From Nocardioidaceae bacterium SCSIO 66511 (GTDB taxonomy: Bacteria; Actinomycetota; Actinomycetes; Propionibacteriales; Nocardioidaceae), in assembly GCA_023100825.1 (NCBI GenBank), contig CP095846.1, positions 1,984,001 to 2,048,000 on the forward strand: 64,000 bases of DNA, in the 5' to 3' direction. The notes beneath the pieces are model-generated. The model saw nothing but the letters and a program-made list of their open reading frames with translations. It was not told where the DNA came from and did no database searches. Made by a program: the position numbers and the translations under genes. The number at the start of each line of letters is the position of its first letter. The stretch's first letter is position 1. Below are positions 22,467 through 30,552 of the stretch, in pieces.

Positions 22467-24287
22467 TCAAGCAGATCCTCGAACGGTCAGGAATCGCGAT
22501 AGGCCAACGAGGTCGTCGGAGTTGAGATGATCGACACCCGAGTCGGCGAGAACCGACCAGATCGACGTACGCGCCTGCCCGCGAGCGTCCGGTGTTCCCC
22601 AGAAACGCAGGCGGTAGCCACCTGCGTGTGCACGGCGGATCAGCGAACGCAGTTTCGCGTGCTCTGCTGCGCCGATAGGGCCCTCGCCTCGCCAGGTGAA
22701 GTGGTTCGCCCAGTTGTCGCTGACGAGCGGCATCAGGTTCGGGCTCAGATCGGATCCGAGGTCTGAGAGCCTGCCGTCGTAGCCGGCGTAACGCTGTCGC
22801 TGCTGGCGCATCAGGTCGAGTGGTCGATTGCCGCTCACGACCACCTGCACCGCACCGTCTCGCACCTTCGGAGCGAACTTGGTCAGGATCCTCTGGTGTG
22901 TACGCAGCTCTCGGTGCAGCGCGCGATACGTACGCGGGCCGTTGCTCTTGAGGTCGACGAGCAACTGAAGGGGCTCGTCATGCCCGTCGTAGACCGTGCC
23001 GCCGTTGTCGCGTACCCGCCGCTCGAGCGGGTCGAGATAGAGCGACTCGAGCGTCCGGCTCGGATCTACGTCCTTGCGGTCGTGCGCGACCAGCAGTTCG
23101 CCACCGACCAGCCAGACATCCGCTTCGACGCTGGTGAATCCTTCCGCGAGCGCATCGGCGAGCGGGCGGTCGTGCTCATAGTCGTTGTGTGCATGGGCTT
23201 GTGCGACCGGCTGGACCTCACCGGCCGCGGGGTCGCGGTACTGTGCGGGCAGGTCGACGCCACGTCTGGACATCAGATCTCGAAGGACGCCGGGTCTGTC
23301 GGTGATGAGTCCGTCGACGCCGATGCGCATGAAGTGCTCCATCGTGTCGCGGTCATCGACGGTCCATGGAATCACCGGCATGCCGGCGTCATGGGCATCA
23401 TCGACCATCGACCGGGTGACGTACGGCTCGAAGTCGGGATCGCCGATCGCACCGTCCTGCGGGAATCCCTGCACCGGCGACAGCGCATCGGCGTCGAAGC
23501 TGTCGACCGCCGCCACCAGATCGCCGTCGAAGTCGTCGATGTCGATGCCGCCCAGCCACGGTGACGCACCGGGCTGTCCGGTCTGCAGGAAGTCGCGGTT
23601 GGTGAGCGCGATGATCGGTAGTTCGGGCGCCACCTCTCGCATCATCATCAGTGCTCCCCAGTCGAAGCTCTGGATGGTCACCTGGTCGGCGATATCGGCT
23701 TCGTCGACGTCGGCGGCGACGGTACGTACGAACTGCGAACGCGGCGCCGTCTCGTCCGGTGCGCCGGCCTCGACCTTGGTCTCGACGTTGAGCATCACAT
23801 CGTCGGCCTCGTAGGTGTCGACCAGGTCGAAGACCTCGCGCAGTGTCGGCATCCGCGCACCGGGCGCGGCCTCCTGGTCGGGGAACTTCGCCAAGGTGGT
23901 GCTTCCGCAGTCGAGGGTGCGTACCTGGTCGAGGGTGAGGTCCTTGACGTAGTCGCCGACGTACGGATACTCCGGATCGCAGGGATGGGCGGGTGCCGTG
24001 TCTCGGCATTTCTCATCGCTCACCACACGGTCGTGGGTGACGACTGCGACCCGGTCCTCGGTGATCTGCACGTCCAGCTCGAGCGTCGAGACGCCGACGC
24101 GCAAGGCACGGGCGAATGCGGGCAGCGTGCTCTCGACGGTGAGCGCGATGCCGCCCCGGTGCGCCTGCAGATCGAACTCGGAAGCCGGCTCGGCCGATGC
24201 TCTCGATGCCGGACTCGTCGGCGTGCAGAGCACCGCCGACGCGAGTAGTGCGGACACGGCTGTGAGCGCAGCAGGGCGTTTGCGCAT
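22467..24287 (-). CDS. Secreted protein with two glycerophosphodiester phosphodiesterase-like domains
   Basis: A 606-residue exported protein with a signal peptide (residues 1-33, ending ASRASA). Domain 1 (about residues 38-330) is a GDPD: LQAHRGGIALTVESTLPAF carries the HRG and the E of the catalytic site, and VSTLELDVQITEDRVAVVTH the ELD and the second His. It ends with FMRIGVDGLITDRPGVLRDL, the usual GDPD end. Domain 2 (about 350-606) begins AHAHNDYEHDRPLADALAEG, with VEADVWLVGGELLVAHD and LLVDLKSNG, a PLC-like phosphodiesterase of the GDPD superfamily. Expected role: hydrolysis of glycerophosphodiesters or teichoic acid/lipid-derived substrates outside the cell. AAGGAGCC precedes the ATG. 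Confidence 0.85.
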   Translation of the reverse strand: MRKRPAALTAVSALLASAVLCTPTSPASRASAEPASEFDLQAHRGGIALTVESTLPAFARALRVGVSTLELDVQITEDRVAVVTHDRVVSDEKCRDTAPAHPCDPEYPYVGDYVKDLTLDQVRTLDCGSTTLAKFPDQEAAPGARMPTLREVFDLVDTYEADDVMLNVETKVEAGAPDETAPRSQFVRTVAADVDEADIADQVTIQSFDWGALMMMREVAPELPIIALTNRDFLQTGQPGASPWLGGIDIDDFDGDLVAAVDSFDADALSPVQGFPQDGAIGDPDFEPYVTRSMVDDAHDAGMPVIPWTVDDRDTMEHFMRIGVDGLITDRPGVLRDLMSRRGVDLPAQYRDPAAGEVQPVAQAHAHNDYEHDRPLADALAEGFTSVEADVWLVGGELLVAHDRKDVDPSRTLESLYLDPLERRVRDNGGTVYDGHDEPLQLLVDLKSNGPRTYRALHRELRTHQRILTKFAPKVRDGAVQVVVSGNRPLDLMRQQRQRYAGYDGRLSDLGSDLSPNLMPLVSDNWANHFTWRGEGPIGAAEHAKLRSLIRRAHAGGYRLRFWGTPDARGQARTSIWSVLADSGVDHLNSDDLVGLSRFLTVRGSA

Positions 24288-24407
24288 CGCGAGGCTCCTT
24301 CGACTGGACGTCATGCTGCCGCCAGCCAACGGGTCCAGTCGTACGTCTACGTGAACGCCGACCGGAATGCGGGCCAACTTCGATCGAGCACGCAGACGTC
24401 GCCGCGC

Positions 24408-25259
24408 TCAGTCGGCGGCGAATGCACCGTCCAGGAGCTCGTCGGCGCTGCGCTGGTCCGCTGCGTCGCGCGGGCGAGAGACGTACAGGTCGGCGTGATA
24501 GCAGCCGTCCGACTCCTTGCCGGAAGGGTCGAGGCCGTGGGCGAGTACGCGCGACATCGCCCACTGGCGTTCATCTGAATCGATGAAGCGGCGCTGCGCG
24601 AACGTACGTGACACACGTTCGGTGCGTAGGCCGTGCTGAGCGAGCGTATCGGCGATCGGTGCGTAGTCGTAGGTACGCAGGCAGAATGCTGCCACCCACA
24701 CCGGCCCCTTTCGGCAACGCATCAGACGGTCGAAGGTGCGTTCGGTGACGTACCCGACGCCACCCGTGGTCGTGATCAGGTCGACGTCGGCAACGAGCTC
24801 GGTGAGCCGCTCGGACGGCGGACCCTGCTCGAGGTTCTCGCTGCTGCCGGCGTCCATCGCACCGACGTCGACTCCGTACGCGATCGCGTTGGCCGCGACA
24901 TCGAGGCCGACGACCCGAGGCGCATCGGGCCGACGTCGGCGCGCCAGCAGCTCGCGATCAGCTTCGCGCAGCGCGGTCGTCGACAGGCCGCTCTTATCGG
25001 GATCGGTGAAGTGCCGGTAGACATCGGCCAGCCGCAGATCTGTGCGGAGCAAGGCACCGACGATCCCGTACGAGCTGCAGACGTCGAGCACCGTCGGTGG
25101 TGCGTCGGATGGAATCACCTCGAGCAGCCGGGTGAAGGCCTCGGCACCGTGCTGGGGGATCTCGTACGCGTACGGCTGCAGGGTGGTGAAGTACGGGCGG
25201 GGGTCGGGCTGATCGTAGATCGCACCGAAATCGGCCTTCTGAAGTGGCTGGTCGCTCAT
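24408..25259 (-). CDS. Class I SAM-dependent methyltransferase-like protein
   Basis: A 283-residue soluble protein. The central Rossmann-type nucleotide-binding motif reads VLDVCSSYGIVGALLRTDLR near residue 50, then RVVGLDVAANAIAYGVDVGA near 120 and DVDLITTTGGVGYVTERTFD near 165. This is the order expected of a methyltransferase-like fold. The acceptor is unknown and the catalytic side is not recognisable. GGAGG four bases before the ATG at 25259 decides the start; in-frame upstream codons lack homology. It is monocistronic, with a 76-base gap to the VOC gene on the same strand. Confidence 0.7.
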   Translation of the reverse strand: MSDQPLQKADFGAIYDQPDPRPYFTTLQPYAYEIPQHGAEAFTRLLEVIPSDAPPTVLDVCSSYGIVGALLRTDLRLADVYRHFTDPDKSGLSTTALREADRELLARRRRPDAPRVVGLDVAANAIAYGVDVGAMDAGSSENLEQGPPSERLTELVADVDLITTTGGVGYVTERTFDRLMRCRKGPVWVAAFCLRTYDYAPIADTLAQHGLRTERVSRTFAQRRFIDSDERQWAMSRVLAHGLDPSGKESDGCYHADLYVSRPRDAADQRSADELLDGAFAAD

Positions 25260-25335
25260 CGTCCTCCAGTCGTTCGACTCGTCGTCTCGCATACTGTAGA
25301 CAGATCCAGCGCCGCGCCATGCTCCGTCGTCGCAG

Positions 25336-25716
25336 CTACTCGTCCAACTGCTGGGTGAGGTTGACGGCGTTGCCATCGGGATCCTCGATATGCGCGACGC
25401 GCTGGCCCCATGGCATGTCGTTGGCCGGTCCGAGTGCGTGTCCGCCGAGGGACTCGACACGTTCGAGCGAGGAGTCGACCTCGGCCACGTCGATGCTCAG
25501 CAGCATCCGCTGGCCGGTCGCCCGTGCCGATCCGGTGTTGGCGTCGTCGCGGGCGACGATGCCGATCTCCGACCCACCGATGCGAAGCCCGAGATAGAAG
25601 ATCGGGCCATCGTCGGGTACGCGAGTCGCCTCCGACGCTGCGAACAACTGGGTATAGAAGGTGCGCAGGCGCTCGACGTCGGGCGTAGACAGGATCGGGA
25701 TCACGGTTGCAGCCAT
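25336..25716 (-). CDS. VOC (glyoxalase/bleomycin-resistance fold) family protein
   Basis: A 126-residue single-domain vicinal oxygen chelate protein. It starts VIPILSTPDVERLRTFYTQLF, typical for the family, and ends VAHIEDPDGNAVNLTQQ, where the Glu and DPDGN turn mark the second beta-alpha-beta-beta-beta module. VOC proteins bind a divalent metal and act as lyases, dioxygenases or drug-binding proteins. The first module lacks an obvious metal His, so a binding rather than enzymatic role is possible. Nothing in the context defines the substrate. Confidence 0.8.
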   Translation of the reverse strand: MAATVIPILSTPDVERLRTFYTQLFAASEATRVPDDGPIFYLGLRIGGSEIGIVARDDANTGSARATGQRMLLSIDVAEVDSSLERVESLGGHALGPANDMPWGQRVAHIEDPDGNAVNLTQQLDE

Positions 25717-25817
25717 CAGGACTCCTCGTCGTAGGTCAGTACGTACTACGACGAAGCCCAGACATCGGACTCATCGGCCACGAGTCCGTTGGGTCACTCA
25801 CCTGCAGTGCGGGGCGC

Positions 25818-26489
25818 TCAGCCGGGGAACGGCGGCAACGTCGTGCCGCGCCACCCGAACCGCTTCGCGGCCTTGTTGTCTCCGCGTACCTTGATGCGAT
25901 GCGAGCCGCGCTTGCGCCAGTCGCCGTGTTTCCAGACGTACCGGGTCGCCTTACCACGCCAGACGGGCCGACTTCCGGCCCGCGAGAGGTGGCGCTCGGT
26001 CATCGACACCCGGCCGTGACTGGTGCGCCGGAGCCAACCCGACCCCATCATCGCGGCGCCGTCGGTGAACCAGAACTTGTCCGTGGGCGAATTCAGTCGT
26101 TTGAGCTTGCCGCGACGCCAAGTGAGAACGGTGTAGCTCAGCGAGTGGGCACCCGCCGAGGTGAGCAGTACGAGCTCACGTCCCGATCGCCCATCCAGCC
26201 TTGCCGCGCCGTACCAGTCTCCGAACTCGATGTACGGCGCGCGCACCACCCGCCGCCGTACCTTGCCGCGGTCGGTGCGCACCCGTACAACGAGCTTGTG
26301 CTTGCCGCGTTTCTTGAACCGCACGACATCTCGCTTGCCGTTGCCATTGACGTCGACTCGGGCAACGACGCGCGCCGCTGCCCGATCGGTCGCCTGGATG
26401 GGATCGTCTGCGTCCGCGGGCGCTGTCGTCAGGGTTGCTGCAAGCACACCGAGAACGCCTGCGGAGACGGTGAGATGTCGGACTGTCAT
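25818..26489 (-). CDS. Secreted hypothetical protein with an EF-hand-like/FG-GAP-type motif
   Basis: A 223-residue exported protein. The signal peptide covers about residues 1-27 (VSAGVLGVLAATLTTAPADA). The mature part opens with VARVDVNGNGKRDVVRFKK, a calcium-binding loop of the FG-GAP/VCBS type found in beta-propeller or dockerin-like proteins. The rest is rich in Arg, Lys and Trp (KATRYVWKHGDWRKRGSH). No catalytic motif is recognised. The size and style, basic and beta-rich, resemble other small secreted proteins of this genome, such as those at 21.5 and 63.7 kb. The function is unknown. Confidence 0.7.
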   Translation of the reverse strand: MTVRHLTVSAGVLGVLAATLTTAPADADDPIQATDRAAARVVARVDVNGNGKRDVVRFKKRGKHKLVVRVRTDRGKVRRRVVRAPYIEFGDWYGAARLDGRSGRELVLLTSAGAHSLSYTVLTWRRGKLKRLNSPTDKFWFTDGAAMMGSGWLRRTSHGRVSMTERHLSRAGSRPVWRGKATRYVWKHGDWRKRGSHRIKVRGDNKAAKRFGWRGTTLPPFPG

Positions 26490-26526
26490 GTACGTACGGT
26501 CTCATGTTCGGGTGTCGCTGGGGTGG

Positions 26527-27081
26527 TCATTGAGCCGGCTCGTCGTCCGGCTCGGGCTCGGATTCGATCGCGAGGGTGAGCTTGCGCAGGAGTGCGCTGA
26601 GCTGCTCGCGTTCGGGCTCATCGAGTACGCCGATCAGCTCCTCCTCGGTGTTTCCGCGCAATGCCATTGCCTTGCGCCAGATCCGGATTCCCTTCGCAGT
26701 GGCCTCGACCTCGACACGCCGCCGGTCGCCCTCGACCGTGCGGCGTCGTACGTACCCCGCCCTTTCCAGGGTGTCGAGGCGACCGGTCATGCCGGCGGGA
26801 GAGACGTCTGAGTCTGTGGCGAGCTCGCTGGGCGAGGCCGTACCGGGCGTATCGCGAATCATCAGGCTGTGCAGCGTGTCGTACTCGAACCCCTGTAAGC
26901 CGGCCTCGCGTACCGATCGCTGTTTGTCGTCGCGCAGATAGCGAATGATCGTGCCGATACGCGCCACGATCGCCTCGACCGTGTCATCGAACTCGACGTC
27001 GATCCAATGGTTGCGCCAGCGCGCCACATGGCGATCGGCGTCGTCCTCGGCGGGTGTCGGGGTACGCGGGTCGGTGGACAT
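26527..27081 (-). CDS. MarR family transcriptional regulator of the divergent MFS gene
   Basis: A 184-residue MarR protein, slightly longer than usual because of N-terminal and acidic C-terminal tails. The core is LHSLMIRDTPGTASPSELAT, then SPAGMTGRLDTLERAGYVRR and RTVEGDRRRVEVEATAKG, the HTH and beta-wing. A near-perfect 20-base palindrome lies in the 60-base gap to the divergent MFS gene, overlapping that gene's promoter. Repression of the exporter, and possibly of itself, is therefore likely. Ligands of MarR proteins are typically small aromatic acids or drugs; here the ligand is unknown. Confidence 0.9.
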   Translation of the reverse strand: MSTDPRTPTPAEDDADRHVARWRNHWIDVEFDDTVEAIVARIGTIIRYLRDDKQRSVREAGLQGFEYDTLHSLMIRDTPGTASPSELATDSDVSPAGMTGRLDTLERAGYVRRRTVEGDRRRVEVEATAKGIRIWRKAMALRGNTEEELIGVLDEPEREQLSALLRKLTLAIESEPEPDDEPAQ

Positions 27082-27105
27082 GTCTCCAAGGTTACAGGTA
27101 TTTCG

Positions 27106-27135
27106 TTGACAGATAATTAGCTAGCGAAGTATATT
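27106..27135 (+). promoter_or_regulatory. Leaderless promoter of the MFS gene
   Basis: TTGACA at 27106-27111 and TATATT at 27130-27135 are 18 bases apart. The -10 ends six bases before the ATG at 27142, so the transcript should start at the start codon itself. No Shine-Dalgarno sequence is present, consistent with leaderless translation. Confidence 0.7.
27113..27132. promoter_or_regulatory. MarR operator palindrome
   Basis: ATAATTAGCTAGCGAAGTAT is a 20-base dyad centred on CTAG. Eight of ten base pairs are symmetric: ATA.TT.GCTAGC.AA.TAT. It fills the spacer between the -35 and -10 boxes of the MFS promoter, a position where a bound repressor would exclude RNA polymerase. Confidence 0.7.
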
Positions 27136-27141
27136 CGTCTC

Positions 27142-28401
27142 ATGACCGCATCCCTTCGGCCCGGCGTACGCGACGCTCTCGCCAGCACGGCCTATCGCTG
27201 GCTCGTCCTGGGTGGTGCGATCACGCGGTTCGGCAACGGAATCGCGCCAGTTGCGCTCGCCTTCGGCGTCCTCGACCTCGGCGGCTCCGCCGGCGACCTG
27301 GGCTTGGTCGTCGCGCTCTACGCGTTGGCCGACGTCGTGACCGTCCTGTTCGGGGGAGTACTCGGTGACCGGCTGCCGCGACAGTTCGTGATGGTCGGCA
27401 CGACGGTCCTTGCGGCGATCGTCCAGGCGACGGCCGCGGCGTCGTTGGTCGGCGGGTGGGGAGCGATCTGGCTGCTCGGGGTCCTCGGCATGCTCAACGG
27501 TGCGCTCGGTGCGCTCAACGGGCCGAGCTCGATGGCAATCGTCAAGCAGACGATCCCCGAAGCCTGTCTGCAACCTGCAGTCGCGTTCCGGCGCACCCTG
27601 ACCAACACCGCGCAGATCGTCGCGTACGGCGTAGCGGGTGTGCTCGTCGCATGGGTCGGGCCGGGTTGGGCGCTTGCGGTGGACGCGACCACGTTCGGTC
27701 TCGGTGCCTTGTGCTACACCCGGATTCGCGTACCCGCTGTCGCCGTCGTCGCGACGCACTCACTGCTCGCTGAGATGCGGGCGGGTGTGGCGGAGGTCTT
27801 CCGGCACACCTGGCTCTGGCTGCTCACCGCCCAGGCCTTCACGTATCACCTGTTCTACGGCGGCGCGCAGGACGTACTCGGTCCGATCGTGGTCAGCGGG
27901 GAGCTCGGGCGGCCGGCCTGGGGGTACGCGCTCGCCGCGATGATGTCCGGATTCCTGGTCGGAGGGATCGTCACGCTCGTGTGGCGACCGCGACGTCCGT
28001 TGTACGTCGGTGTGTGCCTGCTCGGGTTGACCGCGGCATTCCCGGCGGCGATGGCGGTCAGTGACTCGATGGTGGTCATCGCGGTCTGTGCCTTCGCGCA
28101 CGGGTTCGGGCTCGAGATCTTCAGCGTGGGCCTCGACCTGTCGATCCAGCAGAACATCGAAGAGCACCTGCTGTCACGGGTCTACGCATTCGACATGGCC
28201 GGTTCGTTCGTCGCCCGACCGCTCGGGCTCGCGCTCACGGGGCCCGTCGCGGCGTACTTCGGTCTTCGTACCTGGCTGGGCGTTGTGGCCGCCGTCATGG
28301 CGGCCAGTGTCGCTGTCGCGCTGTTGTCGCCGGCCGTACGCGGGTTGCAGCGCAAGGAGCTCGAACCGGTCGAACCCGTGCCCACCGGTCAGCGCGTCTG
28401 A
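27142..28401 (+). CDS. MFS transporter (drug efflux type)
   Basis: A 419-residue permease with about 12 hydrophobic segments. The first loop GVLGDRLPRQFVMVGTTVLA carries the MFS motif A (GxLaDrxxr). The two-half organisation and the N-terminus YRWLVLGGAITRFGNGIAPV resemble the DHA3/macrolide-efflux-like group. It lies divergently from a MarR gene whose predicted operator covers its promoter, so it is probably a regulated exporter of a toxic small molecule. Translation seems to be leaderless. It ends 19 bases before a strong bidirectional terminator. Confidence 0.88.
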   Translation: MTASLRPGVRDALASTAYRWLVLGGAITRFGNGIAPVALAFGVLDLGGSAGDLGLVVALYALADVVTVLFGGVLGDRLPRQFVMVGTTVLAAIVQATAAASLVGGWGAIWLLGVLGMLNGALGALNGPSSMAIVKQTIPEACLQPAVAFRRTLTNTAQIVAYGVAGVLVAWVGPGWALAVDATTFGLGALCYTRIRVPAVAVVATHSLLAEMRAGVAEVFRHTWLWLLTAQAFTYHLFYGGAQDVLGPIVVSGELGRPAWGYALAAMMSGFLVGGIVTLVWRPRRPLYVGVCLLGLTAAFPAAMAVSDSMVVIAVCAFAHGFGLEIFSVGLDLSIQQNIEEHLLSRVYAFDMAGSFVARPLGLALTGPVAAYFGLRTWLGVVAAVMAASVAVALLSPAVRGLQRKELEPVEPVPTGQRV

Positions 28402-28420
28402 GCAGGGCGTACCCAGAACC

Positions 28421-28461
28421 CGTCGCTCCCGTGCCGCCGACTCCGCGGTACGGGAGCGACG
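28421..28461. terminator. Bidirectional hairpin terminator
   Basis: CGTCGCTCCCGTGCCGC at 28421-28437 pairs with GCGGTACGGGAGCGACG at 28445-28461 over 17 positions with one G-T pair, around the loop CGACTCC. It separates the plus-strand MFS gene from the minus-strand dhaM gene, whose stop is two bases away. Confidence 0.75.
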
Positions 28462-28463
28462 AC

Positions 28464-28877
28464 TCAGCTCTGGTCGAGGTGAACCTGCTTCGGCAGCAGC
28501 CCGCGGTTCGCCTCCGCGGCGACGGCTTCGAGGTCGCCGCCGGTCGATGCGCGTACGACGGCGCCGAACAACCCCTCGACCAGGGGCGCACTCGACAAGT
28601 GCACGCGTTCTGCGAGATCTGGGTCGAGCAGCTCGTACGCAGTCTCGGCGCTCATCACCGCACTGCCCAGGTCGAGGAGTACGAGGATGCCAGAGGTGTC
28701 GCTGAGTGACTCGATCGCTGCGTGCACGGCGGTTGCGTCTGTGCCGAGCGATCCGTCGTCGGTGCCCGCCGCGATCTCGATCGGCGGAAGGTCGCCCTGC
28801 ACCATCTGTGCGGCGAGTGCGACGGCCGCGTCGGCCAGTGGTCTGCTGTGCGATACGACGACGATCCCGACGGTCAC
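28464..28877 (-). CDS. dhaM: DhaM, PTS-dependent dihydroxyacetone kinase phosphoryl donor subunit
   Basis: A 137-residue single-domain EIIA-mannose-like protein. It starts at a GTG overlapping dhaL (GTGA). The phosphorylated His is expected at His9 in VGIVVVSHSRPLADA, and the domain continues through GSLGTDATAVHAAIESL and LVLLDLGSAVMSAETAYELL, as in DhaM. It takes phosphate from HPr and passes it to ADP bound in DhaL, which phosphorylates dihydroxyacetone held by DhaK. Unlike E. coli DhaM, it has no fused HPr or EI domains; here HPr and EI are separate genes 2-5 kb away. Confidence 0.9.
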   Translation of the reverse strand: MTVGIVVVSHSRPLADAAVALAAQMVQGDLPPIEIAAGTDDGSLGTDATAVHAAIESLSDTSGILVLLDLGSAVMSAETAYELLDPDLAERVHLSSAPLVEGLFGAVVRASTGGDLEAVAAEANRGLLPKQVHLDQS

Positions 28878-29494
28878 GTCAACGTCTCCTTGGCCGCCTC
28901 GATGAGCATCACCGTGCTTACCGCCCCGGGATCGAGATGGCCTGCGCTGCGTTCGCCCAGATAGCTGGCGCGGCCTTTGCGTGCAACGAGTGCGGCGGTG
29001 TCGTCTCGAGCCTTCGCGGCTGCGGCCGCCGCTGAAGCGAGCTTCTCGCCGAGGCCTCCTTCGGTGCCGTCGAATGCGCCGAGCGCGGGTGCCCACGCGT
29101 CGTACATCGTCTTGTCGCCGAGCTCGGCCTTGCCGCGGGCGAGAACTCCCTCGACCCCGGCGCGCAGGCCAACGCCGAATGCTGCCGCGTCGACGGAGTC
29201 GACCGCACCGACGCCTGTTGCCATCCGGAGAAAGAAGGTGCCGTACAGCGGCCCGCTCGCGCCGCCGACGGCGCTCACCAGAGTCATGCCGACCTTCTTG
29301 AACAGCGCGTCAGCGGTCTCGTACGACTCGTCGTCGAGTACGCCGACGACCTTCTGCATGCCGCGGTCCATGTTCGTACCGTGATCGGCATCGCCGACGG
29401 CGGCATCGAGCTCGGTGAGGTACGCCGTGTTGTCGTGGATCGTCGCTGCGTAGGTGCGCAGCCAGCTCTCGAGGTCGGAGATACTCGCGGCCAT
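28874..29494 (-). CDS. dhaL: DhaL, ADP-binding subunit of PTS-dependent dihydroxyacetone kinase
   Basis: A 206-residue all-helical protein of standard DhaL length. The Mg-ADP-binding aspartates lie in LDAAVGDADHGTNMDRGMQK near residue 28, and the lid/nucleotide site in SAVGGASGPLYGTFFLRMA near 75. In PTS-type systems the nucleotide stays bound as a coenzyme and is rephosphorylated by DhaM. The gene lies three bases after dhaK and overlaps dhaM by GTGA, giving the order dhaK-dhaL-dhaM in one minus-strand operon. The function is cytoplasmic conversion of dihydroxyacetone to dihydroxyacetone phosphate. Confidence 0.92.
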   Translation of the reverse strand: MAASISDLESWLRTYAATIHDNTAYLTELDAAVGDADHGTNMDRGMQKVVGVLDDESYETADALFKKVGMTLVSAVGGASGPLYGTFFLRMATGVGAVDSVDAAAFGVGLRAGVEGVLARGKAELGDKTMYDAWAPALGAFDGTEGGLGEKLASAAAAAAKARDDTAALVARKGRASYLGERSAGHLDPGAVSTVMLIEAAKETLT

Positions 29495-29497
29495 CGG

Positions 29498-30493
29498 TCA
29501 CGCGCCCCAGCGCAGGCCGGGCGTGTTGACCGGGGCGTCCCACAGACGTACGAGCTCGTCGTCGCAGCGCAGCAGGGTGACCGAGCAGCCGGCCATCTCC
29601 AGCGAGGTCATGTAGCTGCCCACCAGCGACCGCGCGACCGTCAGGCCGGCGTCACCGAGGAGCCTGGAGACCTCGTTGAACATCACGTACTGCTCGATCA
29701 GCGGCGTACCGCCCATGCCGTTGACGAATGCGATCACCGAGTCGCCGCGGTCGTGTGGCAGATCGGCGAGCACCGGCTCGACGAGCATCGCCGCCACGTC
29801 GCGTGCGGGTGCGAGCGGTTTGCGTTCCCTGCCCGGCTCGCCGTGGATTCCGATGCCGACCTCGATCTCGTCGTCGCCGAGCTCGAACGTCGGCTTGCCA
29901 GCACTCGGAACGGTGCAGGATGTGAGCGCAACGCCCATGCTGCGCGCCGAATCGTTCACGCGTACGGCGAGTGCGTGCACGTCGTCGAGAGACTGCCCCT
30001 CTTCGGCAGCCGCGCCTACGAGCTTCTCCAGCAGTACCGTCGCGCCGACCCCGCGTCGCCCGGCGGTGAACGTGGAGTCCTGGACGGCGACGTCGTCATT
30101 GGTGACGACGGAACGTACGTCGACGTCGCCGGCGAGCTCGGCGGCCATCTCGAAGTTCATCACGTCGCCGGTGTAGTTCTTCACGATGTGCAGGACACCG
30201 GCACCGCCGTCGACGGTCTCCGTCGCGGCGGTCATCTGGTCGGGCACCGGGGAGGTGAAGACCTCGCCCGCGCACGCCGCGTCGAGCATGCCGACGCCGA
30301 CGAACCCGCCGTGCATGGGCTCATGGCCCGAGCCTCCGCCGGAAACCAACCCGACCTTGCCGGGACGCGGGGTGTCGCGGCGGTAGACGATGCGGTTGTC
30401 GTGGTCGACGCGGACGTGGTCGCCGTGCGCCAGCTCGACTCCCCGCAGCGACTCGGCCACGACGTCGGCAGGATCGTTGATCAACTTCTTCAT
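29498..30493 (-). CDS. dhaK: DhaK, dihydroxyacetone-binding subunit of PTS-dependent kinase
   Basis: A 331-residue DhaK of standard length. LVSGGGSGHEPMHGGFVGVG near residue 45 includes the conserved GSGHEP region, and the His that forms a hemiaminal with dihydroxyacetone lies in GIGIHGEPGRERK near residue 215. I chose the ATG giving MKKLINDPADVVAESL, the usual start of DhaK proteins; upstream in-frame codons add non-homologous residues. No Shine-Dalgarno is evident at this ATG. The 747-base region upstream, between dhaK and ptsI, is occupied by repeat copy 3, so the dhaK promoter must lie at the edge of or within that repeat. Confidence 0.94.
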   Translation of the reverse strand: MKKLINDPADVVAESLRGVELAHGDHVRVDHDNRIVYRRDTPRPGKVGLVSGGGSGHEPMHGGFVGVGMLDAACAGEVFTSPVPDQMTAATETVDGGAGVLHIVKNYTGDVMNFEMAAELAGDVDVRSVVTNDDVAVQDSTFTAGRRGVGATVLLEKLVGAAAEEGQSLDDVHALAVRVNDSARSMGVALTSCTVPSAGKPTFELGDDEIEVGIGIHGEPGRERKPLAPARDVAAMLVEPVLADLPHDRGDSVIAFVNGMGGTPLIEQYVMFNEVSRLLGDAGLTVARSLVGSYMTSLEMAGCSVTLLRCDDELVRLWDAPVNTPGLRWGA

Positions 30494-30552
30494 GTACGTA
30501 ATCTGAGCACAACGCGGGTGTGGTTGGGAAGGAAACAACCGCAAATCTCGGT

